From positions 4,358,859 through 4,422,858 of the forward strand of contig BPJS01000001.1 in assembly GCA_026004735.1 (NCBI GenBank): a DNA stretch of 64,000 bases, in the 5' to 3' direction. The notes below the pieces were generated by a model, which did not search any database, was not told where the DNA came from, and was given only the letters and a program-made list of their open reading frames with translations. The DNA comes from Isosphaeraceae bacterium. GTDB lineage: Bacteria; Planctomycetota; Planctomycetia; Isosphaerales; Isosphaeraceae. Positions 17,156-26,256 of this stretch are shown in pieces. How positions within the stretch are numbered: the first letter of the stretch is position 1; each line of letters starts with the position of its first letter. A program made the position numbers and the translations under genes.

Positions 17156-18478
17156 TCAAACCTCCGGTTCGGTCGACGACGCGCCCCGCGGTCCAAACAA
17201 CCAGGCAGGCAACAGCGGCTCGTCCGGCTCCGTCGCCGCCGCCGGCAGCTCAGGCAGCGGCATCTCCGCGATCCGCCGCAACGTCTCGGCAATCACAAAC
17301 GCCGCATCCGGTCGCGCCAGCCTCAACGCATTCTCCCGCATCCGCGCCAGCCGGACCGGATCGTCCAACAGCGTGTCGATCTTGTAGGGCAAGGTCGGCA
17401 GGTTGTTGCACTTGATCGCGCAGCCTTCCTCCAGCAGATGATCGCTGTTTCGTTCCTCCTGGCCGGGAATCGGATTGACGACCACCCAAACCAGCCCGCT
17501 GGCCAGCGCCTCGCACATCGTCATCCCGCCCGGCTTGCCCACGATCAGATCACTGGCACCCATCAGCTCATGCATCTCATTGGTATAGCCGACCACCTTG
17601 AGCCTCACCCGCGGATCCCGATCCTGAGAGGCGGCCACCTGGTCGAGCCGGGCGCGCAGCTCCTCGTTCTTCCCGCACACGGCGATCACCTGAGCCTCGT
17701 GCCGCAGCCGCAGGAGCAGCGATAAAACCGTCTCAACCCGCCCCACCCCATACCCGCCGGCTGAGATCAAGAGCGTCGTTCGCTCCGGATCCAGCCCGTG
17801 CTTGCGGCGCAGCTCCGCCCGATCTCGCCGCTCCCGAAATCGCGGATCCACCGGAATCCCCGAAACCGTGATCTTCTCGGCCGGCACGCCCAGCTCCTCC
17901 AGATGCACCCGCGTCTCCGGCAACGCCACGAAATAATGCTCATAATGCGGACAGAGCCACAACGCATGAACGTCGAAGTCCGTAATCACAATCGCCTGCC
18001 GAATCACCATCGGCTTACGCGGCCGCGACCGCAACCACGAAATGATCTCCGCCGGCAGCGAATGGGTGCAAAAGACCACGTCTGGCCGTTGCCGCTCCAG
18101 CAACCGCACAAATGGCCCCACATGCAGCTTGTCGAACGCCAGCTTCCGATCCTTGCCCTTCCAGGGCTTGTCCAGTTGATCGTACAGCCAACCCAACACC
18201 TCCGGCATCTTCGTCATCATATCAATGTACATCTTTGAATACACCGTTTTAAACAAGGGATTGGTATAATCCAAGATGTCGATATGATGAACATCCCAAT
18301 CCATTCCAAGCGTAGCGCAGGCCTGCTCGACCGCTTGCCCGCAGCGAAAATGCCCATGCCCGGCCGAGGCCGACAAGATCAGCAATCGCTTCCGACCACC
18401 CGGCCCCTCCGACGAAGACATCACACCCTCCGGTCCGGTTGCCGGTCCGGCTCCGGTTCGCTTACGGGACGACGCCAT
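17156..18478 (-). CDS. MGDG synthase / UgtP-like lipid glycosyltransferase (GT28)
   Basis: About 440 residues from ATG 18478, which follows the aroF stop as TGAGATG; ATG 18421 (MSSSEGPGG) is an alternative. The N-terminal half has the lipid-galactosyl/glucosyltransferase signature LILSASAGHGH and ITDFDVHALW. The C-terminal half carries the GT-B nucleotide-sugar site: ISAGGYGVGRVE, VGYTNEMHELMGASDLIVGKPGG and NPIPGQEERNSDHLLEEG. The family transfers a sugar from UDP-Glc or UDP-Gal to diacylglycerol on the cytoplasmic membrane face, or to lipid II-like acceptors in MurG. The GHGH and EALASG features fit MGDG synthase better than MurG. The exact sugar is unknown. Confidence 0.85.
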   Translation of the reverse strand: MASSRKRTGAGPATGPEGVMSSSEGPGGRKRLLILSASAGHGHFRCGQAVEQACATLGMDWDVHHIDILDYTNPLFKTVYSKMYIDMMTKMPEVLGWLYDQLDKPWKGKDRKLAFDKLHVGPFVRLLERQRPDVVFCTHSLPAEIISWLRSRPRKPMVIRQAIVITDFDVHALWLCPHYEHYFVALPETRVHLEELGVPAEKITVSGIPVDPRFRERRDRAELRRKHGLDPERTTLLISAGGYGVGRVETVLSLLLRLRHEAQVIAVCGKNEELRARLDQVAASQDRDPRVRLKVVGYTNEMHELMGASDLIVGKPGGMTMCEALASGLVWVVVNPIPGQEERNSDHLLEEGCAIKCNNLPTLPYKIDTLLDDPVRLARMRENALRLARPDAAFVIAETLRRIAEMPLPELPAAATEPDEPLLPAWLFGPRGASSTEPEV

Positions 18479-18479
18479 C

Positions 18480-19496
18480 TCAACCGACCTCCCGTTCCAA
18501 GGCCTCTCCCAGCCGCCGCAGCCGCTCCATGAGGCGATCAAAACTCCCAAAGTCGAGCGACTGCGCGCCGTCCGAAATCGCCTGTGCTGGCTCCGGGTGC
18601 ACCTCGACCATCAACCCATCCGCCCCAGCCGCCAAGGCGGCCAACGCCATCGGCATCACGTAGGCCGCCTTGCCCGTGCCGTGGCTGGGATCGACCACCA
18701 CTGGCAGATGGCACTGCTGCTTGACCGGCGGGATCACCGACAGGTCGAGTGTATTACGCGTATGGTCCGCAAACGTCCGGACCCCCCGCTCGCAGAGCAC
18801 CACCTGCCGGTTCCCCTCCGACAGGACGTACTCGGCCGCCATCAGCCACTCCTCCAGGGTCGCCGACATCCCGCGTTTGAGCAAAACCGGCTTCGCGGCC
18901 CGTCCCACCCGCCGCAGCAGACTGTAGTTCTGCATATTACGGGTCCCAACCTGGAGCACATCGGCCACCTCCTCGACCGCTCCCGCCGTCTCCGTGTCTA
19001 AGACCTCGGTCACGATCCCGATTCCCGTCTCACGCCGGGCCTTGGCGAGAATTTCCAGGCCTTTTCGCCCCAGACCCTGAAACGCATAAGGGCTGGTCCG
19101 CGGTTTGAAGGCCCCGCCCCGAAGCAGTTTCACCCCACGGGCCACTAAATACTCGGCCGTCCGCAACAGCATCGTCTCGTTCTCGACCGAGCACGGGCCC
19201 GCGATCACCGTAAACCCACCCGCGCCGATCTCGGTCTGCGGCGTCCGGACAATCGTGTCGTCCGGGTGCATCTCCCGGCTGGCGAGCTTGTACGGCCGCG
19301 TCACCCGGATCAGCTCACGCACTCCCGGCAGAATCTCGAGCGTCCTCGGGTCCACGGCCACCACGTTGCCCGTGATGCCAATCGCTGTCCGGGTCGGCCC
19401 CGCCATCGGGTGCGCCGTCAATCCCATGGCGCGAATCGCGCCAACCACCGCGGCGATCTGATCCGCCGTGGCGTCGCTCTGCATGACCACTAACAT
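18480..19496 (-). CDS. aroF: 3-deoxy-7-phosphoheptulonate (DAHP) synthase, AroA-I-beta type
   Basis: The 338-residue enzyme makes DAHP from PEP and erythrose-4-phosphate, the first step of aromatic amino acid biosynthesis. The first ~70 residues (MLVVMQSDATADQIAAVVGA) form the ferredoxin-like regulatory domain found in type I-beta enzymes. The catalytic barrel has GPCSVEN, RGGAFKPRTSPYAFQGLG, LLKRGMSATLEEWL and VDPSHGTGK. This is the first gene of a three-gene run (aroF, GT28 glycosyltransferase, eda) with TGA-G-ATG junctions, so one mRNA is likely. Confidence 0.95.
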   Translation of the reverse strand: MLVVMQSDATADQIAAVVGAIRAMGLTAHPMAGPTRTAIGITGNVVAVDPRTLEILPGVRELIRVTRPYKLASREMHPDDTIVRTPQTEIGAGGFTVIAGPCSVENETMLLRTAEYLVARGVKLLRGGAFKPRTSPYAFQGLGRKGLEILAKARRETGIGIVTEVLDTETAGAVEEVADVLQVGTRNMQNYSLLRRVGRAAKPVLLKRGMSATLEEWLMAAEYVLSEGNRQVVLCERGVRTFADHTRNTLDLSVIPPVKQQCHLPVVVDPSHGTGKAAYVMPMALAALAAGADGLMVEVHPEPAQAISDGAQSLDFGSFDRLMERLRRLGEALEREVG

Positions 19497-19572
19497 GACG
19501 GCTCCCAGCCCTCCTCGAGGCCGCTTCGCCCGCCCACCCCCTCACGCAACCGGCCAACTCCCCGAATCGATC

Positions 19573-20610
19573 CTATCGCCGGCCGACCGCGACCGCACCC
19601 GTCTTCACCAAGCGAAAGATCACCGGAAAGTGATCCGAGTAGCCCCGCGCTCCCACATGCCCCGGTCCGCCGAAACGCCAGGGCCGGCGATCCGTCCGTT
19701 TCGGCTCCCGAAGCGGCGGTCCGTCCACGACGTCGGCCGACCCAGGCTCGACGCGCCATCCCAGCCCCGCAACGGCCGACCGGGTGGCCCAAACATGGTC
19801 GTAGCCATAGCCGCGACCCTGGTATACTAACGTGGGCTGGCGATGCGGCTCAACGCTCGCAAGCAGGTCGATCAATCCCGCGCCGTCGGTCAGCAGCCGC
19901 AGGACCGGCGTACCCGCCTCCTCGTTGAAATCTCCGGCCAGCACGACCGCAACATTCGGGTCCCTTGACCGAAGCTCATCGAGCCGTAATCTCAACTCCC
20001 GCGCATACCCGGCGCGTTGCTCGCCCGACCGGGCCTGTCGCCGGCTCGTCCAGTGGCTCAACAAAAGGTGAATCGGCTGCTGGGGGTCCAGTTCCAGCAC
20101 CGCTTCGACGATCCGCCGCGATCCCCCCCGCCTCCGGGCGCCCGGTGACCCCGGACGAATCGGTACCCGCGCCAACCAGGCCGGCTCAATCCGGCGCCCG
20201 GTCCGAAGATCCCGGTGCACCAGCCACTCGTACCGTTCGCCTCCGCTCCGCCCCTCGTTCAGAGCCGCCCGAGCCAGTTCCAACGCGCGCCGATTCTCGA
20301 CTTCCATGAGCCCGATCAGATCCGGACCCCTCCCGCCGCCCAGCAGCCGCAACGCCTCGGCCACTCGCCGCGCTTTCTCCTCGACCCATCGCGGCTCCCG
20401 CGCCATCCAGTCCTCAATCTCGTCCTCGAGCGCTAGGTCATCTTGGTCGTCGAACAGGTTCTCCACATTCCAGATACAGACCAGCAGGCTCTCCCCCGAC
20501 CGCAGCGAATCGGCTCGCTGAGTCCCGGGCAAATAGCGCCAGACCAGAGCGGCCAACACGAGCACCGTGGCCAGAGCGCCGGGCACGCGCAAGCCCCGGC
20601 GCCCACTCAT
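19573..20610 (-). CDS. exported endonuclease/exonuclease/phosphatase-fold protein
   Basis: ATG 20610 overlaps the TGA of the HTH gene (ATGA) and gives 345 residues. An N-terminal membrane anchor or signal ([21 protein letters not shown]) precedes the EEP domain. Metal-binding and catalytic motifs are present: [17 protein letters not shown], the GDFNEE loop, YGYDHVW and the terminal YSDHFPV His. The family includes DNases, sphingomyelinases and inositol phosphatases, and the substrate is not deducible here. Because of the signal, action outside the cytoplasm or at the membrane is likely. Confidence 0.83.
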   Translation of the reverse strand: MSGRRGLRVPGALATVLVLAALVWRYLPGTQRADSLRSGESLLVCIWNVENLFDDQDDLALEDEIEDWMAREPRWVEEKARRVAEALRLLGGGRGPDLIGLMEVENRRALELARAALNEGRSGGERYEWLVHRDLRTGRRIEPAWLARVPIRPGSPGARRRGGSRRIVEAVLELDPQQPIHLLLSHWTSRRQARSGEQRAGYARELRLRLDELRSRDPNVAVVLAGDFNEEAGTPVLRLLTDGAGLIDLLASVEPHRQPTLVYQGRGYGYDHVWATRSAVAGLGWRVEPGSADVVDGPPLREPKRTDRRPWRFGGPGHVGARGYSDHFPVIFRLVKTGAVAVGRR

Positions 20611-20897
20611 AGCATGCCCGAGTCGTCGGCTTGAGAGCCTGGGATCCCACGATGGTCGCGGCGAAAGCAATCCCCCTCGCCCGTCAGCAACCAGTGCGGG
20701 TCCGCATCGGTCAACTGAATGAATCGGAGCAACTGCTCGGCGGGAATCTCCTGGCCAGCCTCGAATTCAAGCCAACGCCGCAACGGGATCCCCAGTTCGG
20801 AGGCCAACAGAGGGGCGCCATGGACCCCGAACAGCTCCTCACGAATCCGTCGCACCCGCTCCCCCAAGCAGGAGCGCAGCCCTTCCCAGTCTGACAT
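20607..20897 (-). CDS. small XRE-like helix-turn-helix protein
   Basis: A 96-residue protein from ATG 20897 ([12 protein letters not shown]). Residues about 12-70 look like an XRE/Cro-type [14 protein letters not shown], then [19 protein letters not shown] (helices 2-3) and [22 protein letters not shown], a phrase common in phage and plasmid-like repressors that ends with the 'D..WLLTGEG' tail. It ends by overlapping the start of the EEP-fold gene, so it probably regulates or is co-transcribed with it. It lies divergent to the 21327 gene across a 429-base control region. Confidence 0.7.
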   Translation of the reverse strand: MSDWEGLRSCLGERVRRIREELFGVHGAPLLASELGIPLRRWLEFEAGQEIPAEQLLRFIQLTDADPHWLLTGEGDCFRRDHRGIPGSQADDSGML

Positions 20898-21326
20898 CGG
20901 AGTCACTCCGTCCTCCATCCAGGCTGTCCCCGGGAAGCTATGCCGCCAGACCGACTTGGTATCCCCACCCAGCGACACCACGTCCGAGCGGATCTACAAA
21001 CCGTCTCGGGATCTAAAGATCTTAGCCATCCCTCTCGCCGATCGTCCAGATCGAGCGCTTCGGTTCCCCACGGGCCATCCACGGCCTCGGTTCATCGAAC
21101 CGAAATCCAGAGGCCGTTTCCACACACGTTTAACGTTTGTTGACGCGCGTTTCATTTTTTTTGGGCTGACTGTCGCAATTCCAAACCAATCTCGGTTCCA
21201 GCTAGCGGACGGTTCCGCTTGCCGCCTGGGCGATCGTCCCGGGCTGCTTTGCCTGGGCAACTCCGTTCCCGCCACCCTTCGATCAAGTTCGCTGGTTTCG
21301 CTTACTCTTTCTGCAACGAGGCCGAC
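20898..21326. other. 429-base divergent control region
   Basis: No gene is supported. At 21126-21152 the repeated motif ACGTTT / AACGTTT / GCGTTT is followed by a run of eight T (about 21155-21162), and GTTGACG within it resembles a -35 box for the rightward gene. The repeated ACGTTT phrases could be operators for the XRE-like protein encoded on the left. This is inference from composition only. Confidence 0.35.
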
Positions 21327-21935
21327 GTGCTCCTCACACCACGTACGATCGAGCTGGTCGCGGATCGCATTGAGCGGGCTTATCTTCGCCGCAGTCCTTC
21401 CCTGGCGCCCTTTATCGGTAACGCCCGCGTTTGGACCATCGCCGCCCAGGCCTTGCTCGAGGCGCACCATCGTCATGCGTGGCTCCCCCTGGACCCGGAA
21501 CTCTTCGTCGCGGCTCAGGCTTCCCAAACCCCGATGAGCGACCCCTGGAGCGACCTCGCCCCGCCGACCGCTCTTCGCCGCTACCGCCGACAGGTTCTCC
21601 AGATCATACAAGGCCTGCGCCGCGAACTACGCGCCGAGATCCGCCGGGCCGAACGCCTCGTTCGCCGTGGCCAGGATCCGCGAAAACTCCTGGCCGAACC
21701 GCGCCGCTGGCTTTCGCCCCTCGGAGCCTACGTCGCCGCCTACCGGCTCCAACTCCCCGACCTGATGGAGCAATGGCGCCCCAGAGCCCGCGATCAGCAC
21801 GACGCATGCCCCTTGTATCGCCTGGCCTGTCGAGGCTTCTTACCTTCCTGTGCTTACCCAGTCAGCGAGCTTTTGCCCGGACTTCATCTGACGCCTCGCA
21901 TCGGCCCACGATTCACCTCGTTCTCAAAGAACTGA
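21327..21935 (+). CDS. hypothetical protein, helical and Arg-rich
   Basis: GTG 21327, with ACGAGG a few bases upstream, gives 202 residues. The sequence is well formed up to about residue 160 (LTPRTIELVADRIERAYL, NARVWTIAAQALLEAHHRH, ALRRYRRQVLQIIQGLRRELRAEIRRAERLVRRG), predicting amphipathic helices. The last 40 residues are less regular. I recognise no family. An in-frame start at 21219 would add a Ser/Arg-rich leader and was not used. It could be a lineage-specific cytoplasmic protein. Confidence 0.5.
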   Translation: MLLTPRTIELVADRIERAYLRRSPSLAPFIGNARVWTIAAQALLEAHHRHAWLPLDPELFVAAQASQTPMSDPWSDLAPPTALRRYRRQVLQIIQGLRRELRAEIRRAERLVRRGQDPRKLLAEPRRWLSPLGAYVAAYRLQLPDLMEQWRPRARDQHDACPLYRLACRGFLPSCAYPVSELLPGLHLTPRIGPRFTSFSKN

Positions 21936-22359
21936 GAGACATTTCCCTCGATCCCCTCCTCTGACCTTTCAGCCGGACCTAGTCGCGTTCGGCCACTGAT
22001 CCACGGCCGTCGTCCGACGCCCAGCTCGATTGCTGAGCATCCGCAAACAATTTCTGAGGGAGGCGCCGGCAGGAAGCTGGCCCTCTCTCCTTTAAATTGG
22101 TATCAGGCGACCGGCCCAGCCTGGGCATCCGTCCGACCCGGGTAACGCGTTCAGGCCTCCGCTCCGGCACGATCAGAATCTCCCGAAACTTCCGAACTCT
22201 TGCGAGCCACCCACGCATCAAGGTAAAAAAGATCGGCTAGACATTTTCCGATCGTGAATGGATCTGAGCGTGAACTTACGGATGGGGAATTGCAATCTCT
22301 CGTAAGCAACGCTATTTTGGTAATCAGGTGAATCCGGAGTCCGCCGGGAGGGCTTCCGA
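21936..22359. other. 424-base region upstream of ECF sigma gene
   Basis: No gene is supported. The last 140 bases are AT-rich compared with the surroundings and contain an inverted repeat CTTACG (22275-22280) and CGTAAG (22301-22306) around GGGAATTGCAAT. A Shine-Dalgarno-like GGGAGGG lies seven bases before the sigma-factor ATG. The repeat is a candidate promoter or operator element for autoregulation by the ECF sigma factor. Confidence 0.35.
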
Positions 22360-22983
22360 ATGAACGCCTCACCGGGTTATGGTCCGTCGCTGTCGCCGGA
22401 CGATCTCAACGGCTTGCTTCCACGCATGCGCGGAGGCGACGAACACGCCTGGCGGCTCATGTTCGAGGCATGCTATCCCAAGGTCCAACGGGCCATTCGG
22501 GCCCGCATGACTTCCCGGGCCATGCGTTCGCTCTACGACTCTACGGATCTGGCCAACGACGTCTGGAAGAGCCTGGCCGGCAACTGGAATCGATACCACT
22601 TCGAGTCGGTCGACGCCCTGATGTCGTTCCTTCTCAAGGAGGCCGACTGCAAGCTCAAGGACGCCTCCCGCCGTCACCATACCCGGAAGCGCGACTGTAC
22701 CCGCGAGCAGCCCCTGACCTCCTTCGAGCGGGAGGGACAGCACTTTTGGGAGCCGACATCCGACGAGCCGACCGCCAGCCAGGTCGTTGCCGCCGATGAA
22801 ACCCGTCAGCAACTGCTCGCTCGACTCGATCCTGATGAACGCATGGTCGTCGAACTCCGCGGCCACGGCTATTCGACCGAGGAAATCGCCGAACGCGTCG
22901 GTTGGCATGTCCGCAAGGTTCAGCGACTCCTGCAGAGCTTGGAACGGCACTGGAGACGGCACGGGGGAGGCTCTGCGGCATGA
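22360..22983 (+). CDS. ECF-type RNA polymerase sigma factor, planctomycete kinase-linked group
   Basis: A 207-residue sigma factor starting at ATG 22360. Region 2 spans about residues 25-95 (WRLMFEACYPKVQRAIRARM, DLANDVWKSLAGNW). Region 4 spans about 145-200, with DPDERMVVELRGHGYSTEEIAERVGWHVRKVQRLLQSLER, an HTH that reads the -35 element. No anti-sigma gene is adjacent; instead its stop overlaps the start of a Ser/Thr kinase gene (ATGA), the arrangement of the planctomycete ECF groups thought to be controlled by phosphorylation. Function is inferred from that arrangement. Confidence 0.9.
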   Translation: MNASPGYGPSLSPDDLNGLLPRMRGGDEHAWRLMFEACYPKVQRAIRARMTSRAMRSLYDSTDLANDVWKSLAGNWNRYHFESVDALMSFLLKEADCKLKDASRRHHTRKRDCTREQPLTSFEREGQHFWEPTSDEPTASQVVAADETRQQLLARLDPDERMVVELRGHGYSTEEIAERVGWHVRKVQRLLQSLERHWRRHGGGSAA

Positions 22984-25313
22984 GCCCAATCGCCCGACCC
23001 GATCGGCAGGCTCTCCACGGCACAGCCCCAGTCCACCCGCCCTGGGTCGGTTTCGGGCATCCCAGCAGTCATTTTCCCCCGCTGCCGGGCGCCAACTCGG
23101 CCCTGGTAGAACTGACCCGTAAGCTCAAGGACGAACTCGCCCGCCGATACGAACAAGGCGAACGGCCCAGCGCGGCCGAATACCTGGACCGCTATCCCGA
23201 GCTGGCTGCCGACCGCGACCGCGCGGTAAGCCTGATCTACGAGGAATATTGCCTCCGCGAAGAACACGACGCCGCCCCCGCGCCCGAGGAATTCTGCCGG
23301 CGTTACGACGCCTGGCGCGACTCGCTCGCCTCTCAACTCCGCTACCACCGGCTGCTCAGCTCGGTTCTCCAACCCCAGCCCCTTCCCCGCTATCCCATCC
23401 CCGGCGAGACCTTCGCCGGTCGCTACGTGCTCCGTGATCTGCTGGGAGAAGGCGGAACCTCGCGGGTCTATCTGGCCGAGCAGCCCGAGGTCGGCCACCG
23501 TCGCGTCGCCCTCAAGATCACCGCCTCGACCGGCCGCGAGCCGGCCATCCTCGGTCGCCTCGACCACGACCATATCATCCCCATCTGGTCCATCGAGCAC
23601 GATCCCGAGACCGGCCTCCGCGGACTGTGCATGCCGTACCGCGCTGGCTTGCCTCTGGATCGGATCCTGAAACGCATCGACCCCTTAGCCCCTCACGCCC
23701 GGGCCATCGCCTTCTGGAAAGCCATCCAGCATCCGACCGACGAAACCGAGCCTGACCCAAGCCATCGTGCCGGCTGGCGCGGGTTTCCCACGCGTGGCAG
23801 CCACTCCGACGCCGCCGCCTGGATCACCTTGGTTGTCGCCCGTGCCCTGGCCTATGCCCATAACCGGGGCGTCCTCCACCGCGACATCAAGCCGGCAAAC
23901 ATCCTGTTGACCACGGCCGGACCTCAACTGCTCGACTTCAATTTGGCCGACACCGACCAGGACGATCCGGCCAACGCCCAAAAAGCTCTCCAGGGCGGCA
24001 CCCTCCCCTACATGGCTCCCGAGCAACTGCACGCCTTCCTGGATCCGACCCGCTGGAAGGAAGTCGGTCCCCCAGCCGACGTGTATTCGCTGGGACTGGT
24101 CCTCCGCGAGCTCCTCACCGCTCAACGGCCGCCTTGTCCTCCCTCTGGAGGCGTCTCAACCCCGCGGCTCATCAACGACCTGCTCGACCTGAGAGCCCGG
24201 CCGCATCGCTCCACCCGGCTCGACAATCCAGCGGTCCCCCACGCCCTGGCCGCTATTGTTGCCCGCTGCACCGCCCACTCAATCGCCGACCGCTACCCCT
24301 CCGCCGAAACCCTCGCCGAAGACCTGGAACGCTACCTGAGTCGGTGTCCGCTCCGTTGGGCGAGCAACCCGGACTGGGCCGAACGCCTCAAAAACCATCT
24401 TTGGCGTAATCGGGTTCGTCTGGCGGCCTCAATTCTGATGATCGGCCTCGCGGGCGTCGGCGTTCTGGCGTTTCAGTCGATCCGTGCTGCCGACCTGCGC
24501 GTCGCCCAGAGTGTCCAAGTGATCGCTTCAGCAATCGCTCAAAACTCGCAGGCGGAGCGTAAGCTGGCCGAACGCTGGCTCGACGAAAACGAGAAAGACT
24601 CCCTCAACGTCCTCAAAGATCCCGTCCGTAAGGCTCGGCTTAAACAGATCCGAGAACTCTTCGAGCGGGACGCCGCAGCCGATCCCACGGACTACTCGGC
24701 CTTTCTCAACCTCGCACACATCGACCAGACCTACCCGGACCCGAACTGGTCGGACCAGGAACGACTCGAGCGGCCGTTGGCTCACTACAACCGCGCTCTC
24801 CAGATCATTCAACAGCGTACCGATATTCGTCCCAAATATCGCGCCGAGGCGTTCCTGAATCGTGGAGTGATGCTCGTCCTCCAGGGGATGCTCTTCGAGC
24901 AAACCGCTCGTCACGATCAGGCAATTCGCCAATTTCGGGCGGCCATCAACGATCTCGAGCAAGCCCGCCGCGATCAGGCGTTTCTCGATAGCTTCCGCCG
25001 CGTCCGGCTGCTCTACTCGTCAGCCTCGGCCCATGCCCAATTGGCACGCTTGCTCTTAATCCACGGCGAGTCGATAAAGGGAGAAGCCGCTCGCGTCCAG
25101 GCCATCGCCGAGTTGGATCAACTCGATCGACTCCTGCGAACCCTCGCCGACACACCTGTCAGCCTCGACCTCCTCGACCGATCTCTAATCGACAAATTCC
25201 AAATCCAAGCGATCAAACTGCGGTCCGACGTCGAACAATATCAGGGCATGAGTCCCCCGGACCAGCCCATACCATTCGACCGGCTTGACCGCTTCGACTC
25301 AGCTCACTCGTGA
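22980..25313 (+). CDS. Ser/Thr kinase-like protein with DFN instead of DFG and TPR-like tail
   Basis: 777 residues, ATG 22980, coupled to the ECF sigma gene. An N-terminal region (about 40-130) with the RRYEQGERPSAAEYLDRYP phrase is common in planctomycete kinases. The kinase domain (about 149-470) has glycine loop LGEGGTSRVYLAE, Lys179 in VALKI, HRD at 300-302, KPANI, and APEQ at 346-349. The magnesium-binding DFG is replaced by Asp319-Phe320-Asn321. Its Asp is retained, so activity is possible but uncertain. A membrane helix follows at about 478-500, and then a tail of TPR-like helices (LAHYNRALQIIQQRTDI, AFLNRGVML). Confidence 0.88.
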   Translation: MSPIARPDRQALHGTAPVHPPWVGFGHPSSHFPPLPGANSALVELTRKLKDELARRYEQGERPSAAEYLDRYPELAADRDRAVSLIYEEYCLREEHDAAPAPEEFCRRYDAWRDSLASQLRYHRLLSSVLQPQPLPRYPIPGETFAGRYVLRDLLGEGGTSRVYLAEQPEVGHRRVALKITASTGREPAILGRLDHDHIIPIWSIEHDPETGLRGLCMPYRAGLPLDRILKRIDPLAPHARAIAFWKAIQHPTDETEPDPSHRAGWRGFPTRGSHSDAAAWITLVVARALAYAHNRGVLHRDIKPANILLTTAGPQLLDFNLADTDQDDPANAQKALQGGTLPYMAPEQLHAFLDPTRWKEVGPPADVYSLGLVLRELLTAQRPPCPPSGGVSTPRLINDLLDLRARPHRSTRLDNPAVPHALAAIVARCTAHSIADRYPSAETLAEDLERYLSRCPLRWASNPDWAERLKNHLWRNRVRLAASILMIGLAGVGVLAFQSIRAADLRVAQSVQVIASAIAQNSQAERKLAERWLDENEKDSLNVLKDPVRKARLKQIRELFERDAAADPTDYSAFLNLAHIDQTYPDPNWSDQERLERPLAHYNRALQIIQQRTDIRPKYRAEAFLNRGVMLVLQGMLFEQTARHDQAIRQFRAAINDLEQARRDQAFLDSFRRVRLLYSSASAHAQLARLLLIHGESIKGEAARVQAIAELDQLDRLLRTLADTPVSLDLLDRSLIDKFQIQAIKLRSDVEQYQGMSPPDQPIPFDRLDRFDSAHS

Positions 25314-25507
25314 GTGCAGACCGGCGACGTCGACAGCAGCTCGCTTCCGCCCGTGCTCGTGCTCGTCACGACCGGAGACGTCGTCAACAGCGAAGTGTCG
25401 ACCGTAATCGGTGGATACTTATACGCAATGCTCACTGGCGCAATCCGTTGTTCGAAGCAATCCCAGGTGGGGCAGAAGCTCGGACGATTCCTGCGACGGG
25501 TGAACAT
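25304..25507 (-). CDS. small exported-type protein with LEPR-like FEQR motif
   Basis: A 67-residue protein, MFTRRRNRPSFCPTWDCFEQ..., containing the phrase 'CFEQRIAPV' that resembles the planctomycete LEPR-type signature ('E..R.AP') found near the N-terminus of their surface proteins. The rest is Thr/Ser-rich (VDTSLLTTSPVVTSTSTGG). GGAG lies about 11 bases before the ATG at 25507. It converges on and overlaps the kinase gene by ten bases. Small proteins of this kind in planctomycetes have no known function. Moderate confidence because of the short length. Confidence 0.5.
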   Translation of the reverse strand: MFTRRRNRPSFCPTWDCFEQRIAPVSIAYKYPPITVDTSLLTTSPVVTSTSTGGSELLSTSPVCTHE

Positions 25508-25779
25508 GGCCTAGTTCTCCAATGTGCTCGCAGACACCTAGAAGGCGCAACACTAGCGGTATGCTGACGCCCTCCAGTCCGATCGCAGCCGTTCTTCGGG
25601 GAGATGAGTAGCCGGGAGGATTCCCGGCTCAGAGACAGGAGTTCGGTCGTCGCTTCGTTCGAGGTCACCTCGAAGGAACCAAACGACATTTCGAGAACCG
25701 TAAACCAATCCCAACCGCGACACGGATCGGGAATTTTTTTCGTCGATTCGGCATAACCATATTCGATCCGAACAGTTAC

Positions 25780-26256
25780 ATGAATCCCGAATTCCCCCAA
25801 CGGAGCCCGATCGAGGCGGGCACCCCTCCGGTCGCCTCCGAACGCGTGCGCGATCATTTGGCCAACGAGCGGACGTTTCTGGCCTGGATACGGACAGCTC
25901 TGGCCACCCTCGGATTTGGCTTCGTCCTGGCACGCGTCGGACTGTTCCTTCGAGAACTGCCCAGCCTGGTTCAATCTCCAGCCACGCCAGCTCCCAGTCG
26001 GTTGGAGCCGGCCGGCGAGTTCGTCCTGGCCGGGGTTGTCTTTCTCGGGGTCGGGACGATCGTGGCCGGCTGGGCCGCCTGGCACTACGAACGCAATCGC
26101 CGGCTGTTGCTTCGCGACGTGTTCATGCCAGCTCGGATCTCGCCTCGGATGGTCGCATCGCTGGTCTTCATCTCCGGGCTAATCTTGATCGGGATGGTGA
26201 TCGGTCACGGTCTCGTGATCAATCCCTGGGCGCGGCCGGTAGCCCCTCGACCCTAG
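25780..26256 (+). CDS. DUF202 / YidH-like membrane protein
   Basis: A 158-residue integral membrane protein. The DUF202 core is complete: VRDHLANERTFLAWIRTALATLGFGFVLAR at residues about 23-52, where the 'NERTFLAW.RT' phrase is diagnostic, then two further helices at about 82-100 and 124-146. The family role is not established. Its stop overlaps the stop of the convergent membrane-protein gene by four bases. Confidence 0.88.
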   Translation: MNPEFPQRSPIEAGTPPVASERVRDHLANERTFLAWIRTALATLGFGFVLARVGLFLRELPSLVQSPATPAPSRLEPAGEFVLAGVVFLGVGTIVAGWAAWHYERNRRLLLRDVFMPARISPRMVASLVFISGLILIGMVIGHGLVINPWARPVAPRP

